Shown: positions 1 through 6,160 of the stretch, piece after piece
Position numbering within the stretch: the stretch's first letter is position 1
Layout: the number at the start of each line of letters is the position of its first letter
Assembly: GCA_903933395.1 (NCBI GenBank)
Contig: CAIZKA010000048.1
Span: 1 to 6,160 of the forward strand
From: an uncultured beta proteobacterium
GTDB lineage: Bacteria > Pseudomonadota > Gammaproteobacteria > Burkholderiales > Rhodocyclaceae
Reading direction: 5' to 3'
Length of the DNA stretch: 6,160 nt
Position numbers and translations under genes: made by a program
The notes under the pieces: generated by a model
Databases searched by the model: none
Told to the model about the DNA's origin: nothing
Seen by the model: only the letters and a program-made list of their open reading frames with translations

Positions 1-465
1 ATACAGGGCATTGACCGTGAAGTCGCGCCGCGCGGCATCTTCGGCGATGGAGCCGAAGACGTTGTCGCGCAGCACGCGGCCGTGTTCATCCTTGACGGTA
101 TGGGCATCGTGCGCGGCGCGGAAGGTGGACACCTCGAGCGTCTCGCCGCCCTGCATCACATGCACGATCTGGAAGCGGCGGCCGATGATGCGGGCACGGC
201 GGAACAGGGCGCGCACCTGCTCTGGCGTGGCATCGGTGGCGATGTCGTAATCCTTGGGATCGATGCCGGCGATCAGGTCGCGTACCGCGCCGCCGACGAT
301 ATACGCCTTGTGCCCCGCCTGCTGCAGGGTTTCGCAGGTGCGGCGGGCGCCCAGCGAGACATGGTCGCGACGGATGCCGTGGCGCGCCACGGGAATCATG
401 GCCGGGCCGTGGGTTGCCGGGGATTCGCCGCGACGAAACACGTGGCGGAGGAACTTGCGGATCAT
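1..465 (-). CDS. pcnB: Poly(A) polymerase I, N-terminal part (runs off the left edge)
   Basis: Polynucleotide adenylyltransferase adds 3' poly(A) tails to RNAs and marks them for decay in the cytoplasm. The 155 visible codons hold the class II nucleotidyltransferase head. They show a basic N-terminus (MIRKFLRHVFRRGE), the GGAVRDL motif at residues 58-64, the metal-binding DYD at 72-74 followed by IATDATPEQVRALF, then EVSTFR near 111-116 and RRDFTVNALY at 146-155. The segment GRRFQIVHV (95-103) resembles PcnB poly(A) polymerases more than CCA-adding enzymes, which share the head fold. The rest of the head, the neck/body domains and the C-terminus lie outside the window. The ATG at 465 gives the usual MIRKF start but lacks a clear Shine-Dalgarno. 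An in-frame TTG 45 nt further upstream (position 510) would add 15 residues and has no better ribosome site. The gene is divergent from valS. Family call is firm; PAP over CCA enzyme is inferred from motif similarity. Confidence 0.93.
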   Translation of the reverse strand, partial: MIRKFLRHVFRRGESPATHGPAMIPVARHGIRRDHVSLGARRTCETLQQAGHKAYIVGGAVRDLIAGIDPKDYDIATDATPEQVRALFRRARIIGRRFQIVHVMQGGETLEVSTFRAAHDAHTVKDEHGRVLRDNVFGSIAEDAARRDFTVNALY

Positions 466-598
466 GAGAAGGGGATTAAAGCGCGGGCGGACTTCAAGAG
501 GCCGCAATGATAGCCGAAACCCCCGCCGGGCGCAGATTTGCAGCAGCCGCGCGCCTGCCTTCCGCTAAAATTGCGGTTTTTAGCATCCTGCAAGACTT
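466..598. promoter_or_regulatory. Divergent pcnB-valS intergenic region
   Basis: This 133-nt gap must carry the promoters for both divergent genes. On the plus strand a TAAAAT hexamer (566-571, five of six matches to the sigma70 -10 consensus) lies 27 nt before the valS ATG, but no good -35 is seen at 16-18 nt spacing. The nearest candidate, TTGCAG, is about 22 nt away. On the minus strand TATCAT (the complement of 507-512) is a possible -10 for pcnB, again without a good -35. The promoter placement is therefore tentative. Confidence 0.4.
564..584 (+). repeat. Perfect inverted repeat overlapping the likely valS promoter
   Basis: GCTAAAA (564-570) and TTTTAGC (578-584) are perfect 7-bp inverted arms around a 7-nt spacer, TTGCGGT. 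The left arm contains most of the candidate -10 hexamer TAAAAT. The right arm sits where transcription would start and ends 14 nt before the valS start codon. It could be an operator-like dyad, a weak 5'-end hairpin or chance symmetry in an AT-rich promoter core. The stem is AU-rich and would be weak as RNA. Confidence 0.5.
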
Positions 599-3436
599 AT
601 GGAACTCGCCAAGAGCTTTGAGCCCGCCGAAATCGAGCGGCGCTGGTACCCGATCTGGGAGTCGCGCGGCTACTTTGCCGCGGGGCTCGACACCGCAAAA
701 TCCGACAACTTCTGCATCCTGCTGCCGCCGCCGAACGTCACCGGCACGCTGCACATGGGGCACGGCTTCAACCAGGCGATCATGGATTCGCTGACGCGCT
801 ACCACCGCATGCGCGGCGACAACACGCTGTGGCAGCCCGGCACCGACCATGCAGGCATCGCGACGCAGATCGTGGTCGAACGTCAGCTCGATGCACAGGG
901 CGTCTCACGCCACGATCTGGGCCGCGAGAAATTCCTCGAAAAGGTCTGGGAGTGGAAGAAATACTCGGGCGACACCATCACCCGCCAGATGCGCCGGCTC
1001 GGCACCTCGCCCGACTGGTCGCGCGAGCGCTTCACCATGGACGCCGGGTTGTCGAAGATCGTCACCGAGACCTTCGTCCGCCTGCACCGGGAAGGCCTGA
1101 TCTACCGAGGCAAGCGGCTGGTCAACTGGGACCCGAAGCTGCTCACCGCCGTGTCCGACCTCGAAGTGGTCAACGAGGAAGAGGACGGCTCGCTGTGGCA
1201 TATCCGCTACCCGCTGGCCGATGCCAATGGGAAAGATGCGGGTTCGCTGACGGTCGCCACCACGCGTCCCGAAACCATGCTCGGCGACGTCGCCGTCATG
1301 GTCCATCCCGAGGACGAACGCTATGCCCATCTGGTCGGCAAGAACGTCGTCCTGCCGCTGTGCGACCGAGAGATACCGGTCATTGCCGACAGCTACGTGG
1401 ACAAGGAATTCGGCACCGGCGTGGTCAAGGTAACGCCGGCCCACGATTTCAACGACTGGCAGGTCGGCCATCGCCACGGCTTCACGCCGATCGTCATCCT
1501 GACGCTCGACGCCCGCATCAACGAGCACGGCCCCGAGAAATACCGCGGCATGGACCGCTTCGAGGCACGCAAGGCCGTCGTCGCCGACCTGGAAGCCGCA
1601 GGACTCCTCGACAGCGTGAAGCCGCACAAACTGGTGGTGCCGCGCGGCGACCGCACCGGCGTCATCATCGAGCCCATGCTGACCGACCAGTGGTTCGTCG
1701 CCATGAGCAAGCCCGGTGCCGATGGAACCAGCATCGCCGGCAAGGCGCTGGAGTGCGTGGCGTCGGGCGAGATCCGCTTTGTCCCCGAGAACTGGGTCAA
1801 CACCTACAACCAGTGGCTCAACAACATCCAGGACTGGTGCATTTCCCGCCAGCTCTGGTGGGGACACCAGATTCCGGCCTGGTACTCGGACGACGGCCGC
1901 TTCTATGTCGCCCACGACGAAGCCGAAGCCTACGAGCAGGCGAAGCGCGATGGCTACACGGGCGGCCTCGAGCGCGACCCGGACGTGCTCGACACCTGGT
2001 ACTCGTCTGCTTTGTGGCCCTTCTCGACCCTGGACTGGACCCCTGAGTGGCCAGCAAAGTCGAATACCGCGCTCGACCTCTACCTGCCCTCGACGGTGCT
2101 GGTCACGGGGTTCGACATCATTTTCTTCTGGGTGGCGCGAATGGTGATGATGACCAAGCACATCACCGGCAAGATCCCGTTCAAGGACGTCTATGTCCAT
2201 GGCCTGATCCGCGACGCGGAAGGCCAGAAGATGAGCAAATCCAAGGGCAACGTGCTCGACCCGATCGACCTGATCGACGGCATCGCGCTCGACGATCTGG
2301 TGGCCAAACGCACCACCGGCCTTATGTACCCGAAGGACGCCGCCAAGATCGAGAAGCGCACCCGCCGCGAATACCCGAACGGCATTCCCGGCTTCGGTAC
2401 CGACGCATTGCGCTTTACCTTCCTTTCGCTGGCCTCGCCGGGACGCGACATCAAGTTCGACATGCAGCGCTGCGAGGGGTATCGCAACTTCTGCAACAAG
2501 CTGTGGAACGCCACGCGCTTCGTGCTGATGAACTGCCAGGATCAGGACTGCGGCCTGGCCGAGCACGGATCGGATGCCTGCACCGGCAGCTATCTCGACT
2601 TCTCGCCGGCCGACCGCTGGATCGTCAGCCGCCTGCAGAGGGTCGAGAAGGAAGTCGAGCAGCACTTTGTCGACTACCGCTTCGACCTGCTCTCGCGGGC
2701 GATCTACGAATTCATCTGGGACGAGTATTGTGACTGGTACCTGGAACTGGCCAAGGTGCAGGTGCAGCAGGGCGGCGAAGCGCAGCAGCGCGCCACGCGA
2801 CGCACCCTGGTGCGCGTGCTGGAAACCGTGCTGCGCCTGGCGCATCCGCTGATCCCCTTCATCACCGAAGAACTCTGGCAGACCGTGGCCCCGCTGGCCG
2901 GCCGTGCAGATGCGACCGACGACAAGCGCTCGCTGATGATGCAGGCCTACCCGAAGGCCGACCTGTCGCGCTGCGACGCCGATGCCGAAGCCTGGGTAGC
3001 CAGGCTCAAGGACATGATCAACGCCTGTCGCAGCCTGCGCGGAGAAATGAACATCTCGCCGGCCCAGCGCGTGCCATTAGTCGGCGCCGGCGACACGGCG
3101 ATCCTCAACGCCTATGCCCCCTACCTCGCCGCGCTGGCCAAGCTTTCCGATGTGACGACGGCAGAAACGCTCCCCGATTCGGATGCGCCGGTGCAGATCG
3201 TCGGCGAATTCCGCCTGATGCTCAAGATCGAGATCGACGTCGCGGCCGAGATGGAGCGCATAGCCAAGGAAATCGCCCGCGTCACCGGTGAGATAGAAAA
3301 GGCAGAGAAAAAGCTCGCCACCGAGAGCTTCGTCTCCCGGGCACCTGCGGCCGTCGTGGAACAGGAGCGGGAGCGCCTGCAGGGCTTCATTGCCCTGCGC
3401 GACAAGCTTGGTACGCAAATCACCCGCCTGGGCTAA
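599..3436 (+). CDS. valS: Valine--tRNA ligase (ValRS)
   Basis: Cytoplasmic class Ia aminoacyl-tRNA synthetase that activates valine with ATP, charges tRNA-Val and hydrolyses mischarged Thr-tRNA. The 945 residues match the usual bacterial length. Visible in order: the ATP-binding HIGH-type signature in PPPNVTGTLHMGHGFN (HMGH at 52-55); the CP1 editing domain with TTRPETMLGD at 221-230 and GTGVVKVTPAHD at 272-283; the return to the catalytic core with WWGH at 420-423 and DTWYSSALWP from 465; the KMSKS loop at 544-548 followed by KGNVLDP; the anticodon-binding helical bundle from about DRWIV (672); and a charged C-terminal coiled coil (about 884-945, MERIAKEIARV and onward) typical of ValRS. The ATG at 599 gives the normal MELAKSFEP start, although its ribosome site is weak. 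No frameshift or missing key residue was seen. It is divergent from pcnB and convergent with the next gene. Confidence 0.98.
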   Translation: MELAKSFEPAEIERRWYPIWESRGYFAAGLDTAKSDNFCILLPPPNVTGTLHMGHGFNQAIMDSLTRYHRMRGDNTLWQPGTDHAGIATQIVVERQLDAQGVSRHDLGREKFLEKVWEWKKYSGDTITRQMRRLGTSPDWSRERFTMDAGLSKIVTETFVRLHREGLIYRGKRLVNWDPKLLTAVSDLEVVNEEEDGSLWHIRYPLADANGKDAGSLTVATTRPETMLGDVAVMVHPEDERYAHLVGKNVVLPLCDREIPVIADSYVDKEFGTGVVKVTPAHDFNDWQVGHRHGFTPIVILTLDARINEHGPEKYRGMDRFEARKAVVADLEAAGLLDSVKPHKLVVPRGDRTGVIIEPMLTDQWFVAMSKPGADGTSIAGKALECVASGEIRFVPENWVNTYNQWLNNIQDWCISRQLWWGHQIPAWYSDDGRFYVAHDEAEAYEQAKRDGYTGGLERDPDVLDTWYSSALWPFSTLDWTPEWPAKSNTALDLYLPSTVLVTGFDIIFFWVARMVMMTKHITGKIPFKDVYVHGLIRDAEGQKMSKSKGNVLDPIDLIDGIALDDLVAKRTTGLMYPKDAAKIEKRTRREYPNGIPGFGTDALRFTFLSLASPGRDIKFDMQRCEGYRNFCNKLWNATRFVLMNCQDQDCGLAEHGSDACTGSYLDFSPADRWIVSRLQRVEKEVEQHFVDYRFDLLSRAIYEFIWDEYCDWYLELAKVQVQQGGEAQQRATRRTLVRVLETVLRLAHPLIPFITEELWQTVAPLAGRADATDDKRSLMMQAYPKADLSRCDADAEAWVARLKDMINACRSLRGEMNISPAQRVPLVGAGDTAILNAYAPYLAALAKLSDVTTAETLPDSDAPVQIVGEFRLMLKIEIDVAAEMERIAKEIARVTGEIEKAEKKLATESFVSRAPAAVVEQERERLQGFIALRDKLGTQITRLG

Positions 3437-3465
3437 GGACCAGCAAAAAGCCCGGCTGCCCTGGA

Positions 3466-4377
3466 TTAACGCGCGTCTTTCTTGCCGCCTACCGTCAGCG
3501 ACAAAGCCTCGCGAATCGCTTCCGGCGATTTCATGATGTTCATGAAGCTGTTGGCACCCATCATCGACAAATCGGGGAAACTCACCGCGATGCGGAAGCG
3601 CGCGTACTGGGCAAAGACCTTGTTGTCCGCGACGAGGATATCGTAGGGCAGATGCGCCGCCGACTTGATGTCCTTGAAATCGATCTCGCTCATCAGGTAA
3701 GTATCGTCCATGATCTTGCTGTCGCCCGTGCCCTTCATCGCGACGCCGAACAGGACTTCCTTCTTTCCGGCGACATCGACCCGATAGACCTTGGTCACGC
3801 CCTGCTTGCCCGCCGCCAGGCCGGCCTCGACCGCCTTCACGGCCTCTTCGTGGCTGCCGTACTTGACGAACTCGTTCGGCTCGTTGAAGTACTCCATGCC
3901 GAAGGCGTAGTGGTACTTGCGCAACTGCTCCGCGGTCAGGCCCTTGGCGCCGAACTCGTCGACCTTGCCCAGTGCCGCCTGCAGCTTGGCGGCGGTATCC
4001 TTGAGGTCGCCGTTCATGCGATAGACGTTGGCCCAGTAGGACGGATTGGTGTAGGAGACCTGCACCTCGTCCTTGACCTTGACCACGGCCACGCGCATCG
4101 CGGCACCAAAGCCACCGTGCTCCGATTTGGCCGCGGTGCTGCGCAGCTCGTCGTTGGTGACGCCAATGACGGTGGTATTCGCATACGGCGAATAGCTGCC
4201 GGCGATGGTAAAGCCCGCCTTGGTCAGCGCGGCCTTGGTCGCTTCGACTTTCTGCGCCTCATCGCCGGCCGCTTTCGAAGCCAGCACGAAAGGTTTCAGC
4301 ATGACATCCTGTGCAAAAGCCAACGTTGCGCTGAGCGCGAGGACCAGCAAAAACAGTTTTTTCCAGATCCTGGACAT
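3466..4377 (-). CDS. Predicted exported protein of unknown function (303 aa)
   Basis: I do not recognise a characterised family. The N-terminus is a clear Sec signal peptide: K6-K7, a hydrophobic core at about 8-21, and a likely cleavage after AFA (A22) before QD. No lipobox cysteine is present, and the mature part has no cysteine, so a soluble periplasmic protein of about 280 residues is likely. The mature chain seems to fall into two similar alpha/beta halves, about residues 41-121 and 176-290. Each starts with a helix ending in AGL or AGF, has central beta strands, and ends with a strand pair followed by an MN or MM turn (SYTNPSYWANVYRMNG and FRIAVSFPDLSMMG). The first half is faintly reminiscent of DUF302-type domains; this is only an impression. 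The ATG at 4377 has a good Shine-Dalgarno (GGGAGAGA, complement of 4381-4388). The gene lies downstream of and co-directional with fadL, separated by 206 nt and a probable terminator, and ends 29 nt from the valS stop. Confidence 0.88.
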   Translation of the reverse strand: MSRIWKKLFLLVLALSATLAFAQDVMLKPFVLASKAAGDEAQKVEATKAALTKAGFTIAGSYSPYANTTVIGVTNDELRSTAAKSEHGGFGAAMRVAVVKVKDEVQVSYTNPSYWANVYRMNGDLKDTAAKLQAALGKVDEFGAKGLTAEQLRKYHYAFGMEYFNEPNEFVKYGSHEEAVKAVEAGLAAGKQGVTKVYRVDVAGKKEVLFGVAMKGTGDSKIMDDTYLMSEIDFKDIKSAAHLPYDILVADNKVFAQYARFRIAVSFPDLSMMGANSFMNIMKSPEAIREALSLTVGGKKDAR

Positions 4378-4512
4378 ATCTCTCTCCCTGAGGTTGGTTT
4401 GATTTGAAATTTGATAAGGGGTGGAAGCAAACGCCGACCCTGTATCTCCGCGAGAGCGGGAACCGGATCCCTGCGGATAGCGGCGTCAAGCGTTGCGAGG
4501 GAAGCTCAAACA

Positions 4513-4548
4513 ACAAGGGCTGGAGGCGTTGCCGCTTCCAGCCCTTGT
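4513..4548 (-). terminator. Probable intrinsic terminator of the FadL-family gene
   Basis: A 16-bp stem (4513-4528 pairing with 4533-4548, one G-T mismatch) closes a 4-nt loop (4529-4532). The arms are ACAAGGGCTGGAGGCG and CGCTTCCAGCCCTTGT. Read on the minus strand, it begins 35 nt past the fadL stop codon and is followed directly by TTGTTTG, a short T-rich tail. The position and stem strength fit rho-independent termination of fadL. The tail is interrupted by G, so some read-through into the 303-residue gene is possible. Confidence 0.75.
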
Positions 4549-4583
4549 CCTGGAACTACTGCATCATCGACGATATCAGCCGA

Positions 4584-5933
4584 TCAGAACTTCACGCCGT
4601 AGGCGATGCCAAGGGAATCCTCATACATCTGAATCTTCTCGTTGCCGGCGGTAGCACCCGGCGGGAGAAAACTGTTGAAGAGACTGCTTCCCTTCACGGA
4701 GTTGGTATAGGCATGCATATACGCCATGGTCACTTCGGAGTCCTTGCTGATGGCATAGGTGAAACCTGCCGTCAGGTGATCCTTTACGACGCCCGGGGCG
4801 ATCATGTTAAAGGTCACGTCGCGGGACTGGATCGGGTTGTCGGTATGGTTGTAACCGGCGCGCAGCACCAGATTGGGGCTGTACTGATACTCACCGCCCA
4901 GTTTGAACACATTGACGCTGTCCCAGCCAAAGCCGCGACAATTGCCGCACCCAAGGGAACCTACTGTGAAGCCCGTCCCTGCAACAGAGTTGCCGTGGTT
5001 GGTGCTCGGATTGTTGACGGACTTGATCCCGGAATAGCCGATGTACTGGTAGTCAGCGGCGAGCGTCAAGTCCGGCGTGGCCTTGAACGAAATACCCAGA
5101 GTGGCAACTTCAGGTATGTCGAAATAACCTTGGCCGGGAAACAGGTCCTTGTACTTGTCGAACTTCTGCATGTTCATTTTGCTGGCATAGGAAGCACCCA
5201 CGGTCACCGTCTCGGACAGCTTGCCCATATAGCCCAGCTTCACACCATAGCCGGTGGAATCGTCATAACCACGATTGGTAAGATGGTTGTTGGTGGCGAG
5301 CGGGGTAAACGGCGCGGGAGTAAATCCGTAAAAGCCGTGCAGACCCTTGGCCGCAAACTTCTGATAGCCCAGCAACAGGGAAACGCCAAACGAATGGTTC
5401 TTGTTGACTTTCATCGCGAACGTCGGTGCGATGATCAGTTGGATCAGGTTCATGCCGAGGTCGCCGTTACCGCAAAGCATGTTATACGACGGCTGCCCCG
5501 GATTAAAAGCGGCGCACATACTGGCGGCTCCAATTTGGCCACCTTTGTAGTCAGTATTCATGCCGCCGTTGCCATAAACGCTGACACCGGCCGACATGTC
5601 CCAACCCAGCATTTTGTTGTAGCCGAATTCGGGCACCAGAAAAAGAGTGCTGTCGCTGTCGACCTTGCCATCAATGCCTGTATTACTTCCGGTGCGCTCT
5701 ATCTTGCGCCGCGGACTGAACAAATCTATGCCCACATCGAGCCTGTCCCCCGCCCAGACCATGCTGGCCGGGTTGTTGGCGCCCCCCATGGAATCCGTGG
5801 CCATTGCTGCGGCCGCGCCGCCCATGCCCTTGGCCTTCATGCCGTAGCCGTGGGAAAGATAGCCGTCGGTGGCGAATGCCGAGCCGGACAGACCGGCGAG
5901 GGCGATGAGTGCTGCGATTTTTTTCAGTTTCAT
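4584..5933 (-). CDS. FadL/TodX-family outer-membrane channel for hydrophobic substrates
   Basis: Predicted outer-membrane beta-barrel of the OMPP1/FadL/TodX family, which takes up long-chain fatty acids or hydrocarbons by passive diffusion. Length (449 aa) is normal. Residues 1-21 are a Sec signal peptide (K2, K4, K5, hydrophobic core, AFA before T22). The mature N-terminus has the family's plug segment: GYGMKAKGMGGAAAA (29-43) and NNPASM with the conserved NPA at 54-56. Alternating amphipathic strands follow, and the chain ends in LGIAYGVKF, a terminal phenylalanine as expected for the BAM assembly signal. Four cysteines stand out: C140 and C154 in one predicted loop, C329 and C332 as CGNC in another. 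The ATG at 5933 has a strong Shine-Dalgarno, AAGGGAGA (complement of 5941-5948), 7 nt away. The substrate cannot be read from sequence; fatty acid, aromatic or alkane are all possible. No beta-oxidation gene is visible nearby, so I give no gene symbol. Confidence 0.93.
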   Translation of the reverse strand: MKLKKIAALIALAGLSGSAFATDGYLSHGYGMKAKGMGGAAAAMATDSMGGANNPASMVWAGDRLDVGIDLFSPRRKIERTGSNTGIDGKVDSDSTLFLVPEFGYNKMLGWDMSAGVSVYGNGGMNTDYKGGQIGAASMCAAFNPGQPSYNMLCGNGDLGMNLIQLIIAPTFAMKVNKNHSFGVSLLLGYQKFAAKGLHGFYGFTPAPFTPLATNNHLTNRGYDDSTGYGVKLGYMGKLSETVTVGASYASKMNMQKFDKYKDLFPGQGYFDIPEVATLGISFKATPDLTLAADYQYIGYSGIKSVNNPSTNHGNSVAGTGFTVGSLGCGNCRGFGWDSVNVFKLGGEYQYSPNLVLRAGYNHTDNPIQSRDVTFNMIAPGVVKDHLTAGFTYAISKDSEVTMAYMHAYTNSVKGSSLFNSFLPPGATAGNEKIQMYEDSLGIAYGVKF

Positions 5934-5974
5934 TGTGTCGTCTCCCTTGATTCGATTGATTTCAACAAGTTACA

Positions 5975-6003
5975 TATATAAGCTAAAGTCATTAAGAAAG
6001 TTC
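5975..6003 (-). promoter_or_regulatory. Possible promoter of the FadL-family gene
   Basis: The stretch upstream of the fadL ribosome site is strikingly AT-rich for this GC-rich window. On the minus strand GAACTT (complement of 5998-6003) and TATATA (complement of 5975-5980) are separated by 17 nt. TATATA is a plausible sigma70 -10. GAACTT is a poor sigma70 -35 but equals the core of the sigmaE -35, while a sigmaE-like -10 is absent. This is a tentative placement by composition and spacing only. Confidence 0.3.
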
Positions 6004-6044
6004 AGACAAACCGCTTGGCCGTCCGGACTTTTGTTGCGTTCCGG

Positions 6045-6160
6045 CTACATGAACAGGCTGACGTCGGCCTTCTGCGCGACCGGCAGGAAGGTCGCCGCAC
6101 CGGCGTAATCGACGCCGGATATGAAATCGTCGTGGCTGAAACCGAACAGGTCGACGGTCA
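6045..6160 (-). CDS. C-terminal fragment of an unidentified protein (runs off the right edge)
   Basis: The minus strand stays open from the window edge to a TAG at 6045-6047, giving 37 codons. The peptide begins TVDLFGFSHDDFISGVDYAG and ends AATFLPVAQKADVSLFM. It reads like real coding sequence: mixed hydrophobic and acidic composition, third positions rich in G and C, and a stop followed by AT-rich non-coding sequence. I do not recognise the family. It is co-directional with the FadL-family gene, 111 nt upstream. No clear terminator lies between them; only a weak CCGGA/TCCGG dyad with a 12-nt loop follows the stop. The two genes could be co-transcribed or have separate promoters. Confidence 0.6.
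   Translation of the reverse strand, partial: TVDLFGFSHDDFISGVDYAGAATFLPVAQKADVSLFM

Noticed and set aside
82..510. A plus-strand frame of 142 codons over the pcnB region
   Set aside because: The opposite strand encodes the clear PcnB motifs GGAVRDL, DYD and RRDFTVNALY, so this frame is a shadow.
466..510. Longer pcnB start at an in-frame TTG (position 510)
   Set aside because: It would add 15 residues without a better ribosome site, and the ATG at 465 gives the N-terminus expected for the family.
905..2845. A 646-codon open frame on the minus strand, antisense to valS
   Set aside because: valS on the other strand has every ValRS signature in order. The antisense frame has low-complexity, Val/Arg/Ala/Asp-rich composition and no domain I recognise; it is a shadow of high-GC codon use.
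3426..3456. Inverted repeat GCCTGGGCT / AGCCCGGC between the convergent valS and exported-protein genes as a shared terminator
   Set aside because: The stem has a bulge, a 14-nt loop and overlaps the valS stop codon. No T run follows it on the plus strand; on the minus strand the T run falls in the loop. It is too weak to call.
3652..4407. A 251-codon plus-strand frame antisense to the 303-residue exported protein gene
   Set aside because: The minus-strand gene has a textbook signal peptide and Shine-Dalgarno. The plus-strand frame has neither and looks like a codon-bias shadow.
4378..4512. Promoter for the 303-residue exported protein gene (TTGACG near 4488-4493, TTATCAAAT near 4406-4416 on the minus strand)
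   Set aside because: TTGACG has no matching -10 at the right spacing, and the AT-rich TATCAAA lacks a -35 partner. No combination was good enough to annotate.
4404..5981. A 525-codon open frame on the plus strand, antisense to the FadL-family gene
   Set aside because: It overlaps a full-length barrel gene with signal peptide, NPA motif, C-terminal Phe and strong ribosome site. The antisense product is rich in His/Val/Ala without recognisable motifs and lacks a convincing ribosome site.

Overview
The window looks like a piece of a GC-rich betaproteobacterial chromosome. This rests on gene content and protein flavour: a PcnB-type poly(A) polymerase, a 945-residue bacterial ValRS and a FadL/TodX-type outer-membrane channel. 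Rhodocyclales or a close group would fit, but that is an impression and not a proven assignment. No tRNA, rRNA, CRISPR array, insertion sequence or phage gene was seen.

Layout: the left edge holds the N-terminal 155 codons of pcnB on the minus strand. A 133-nt divergent intergenic region (466-598) separates it from valS on the plus strand (599-3436), which is complete with its catalytic, editing, anticodon-binding and C-terminal coiled-coil parts. valS converges with 29 nt of spacing on a minus-strand gene for a 303-residue exported protein of unknown function (3466-4377). Upstream of that, also on the minus strand, is a complete FadL-family outer-membrane channel gene (4584-5933). A strong hairpin followed by a T-rich stretch in the 206-nt gap most likely ends the fadL transcript. 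At the right edge (6045-6160, minus) lie the last 37 codons of a further gene that I cannot identify.

How the parts relate: pcnB (RNA polyadenylation and decay) and valS (tRNA charging) are housekeeping genes that share only a promoter region. The three minus-strand genes on the right are co-directional. Two of them encode Sec-exported envelope proteins, so they may serve a common envelope or hydrophobic-substrate function, but the terminator and the gaps of 111 and 206 nt suggest separate transcription units. I found no convincing new multi-gene system. The points most worth a second look are the uncharacterised 303-residue protein with a possible internal duplication, and the cysteine-bearing loops of the FadL homologue.
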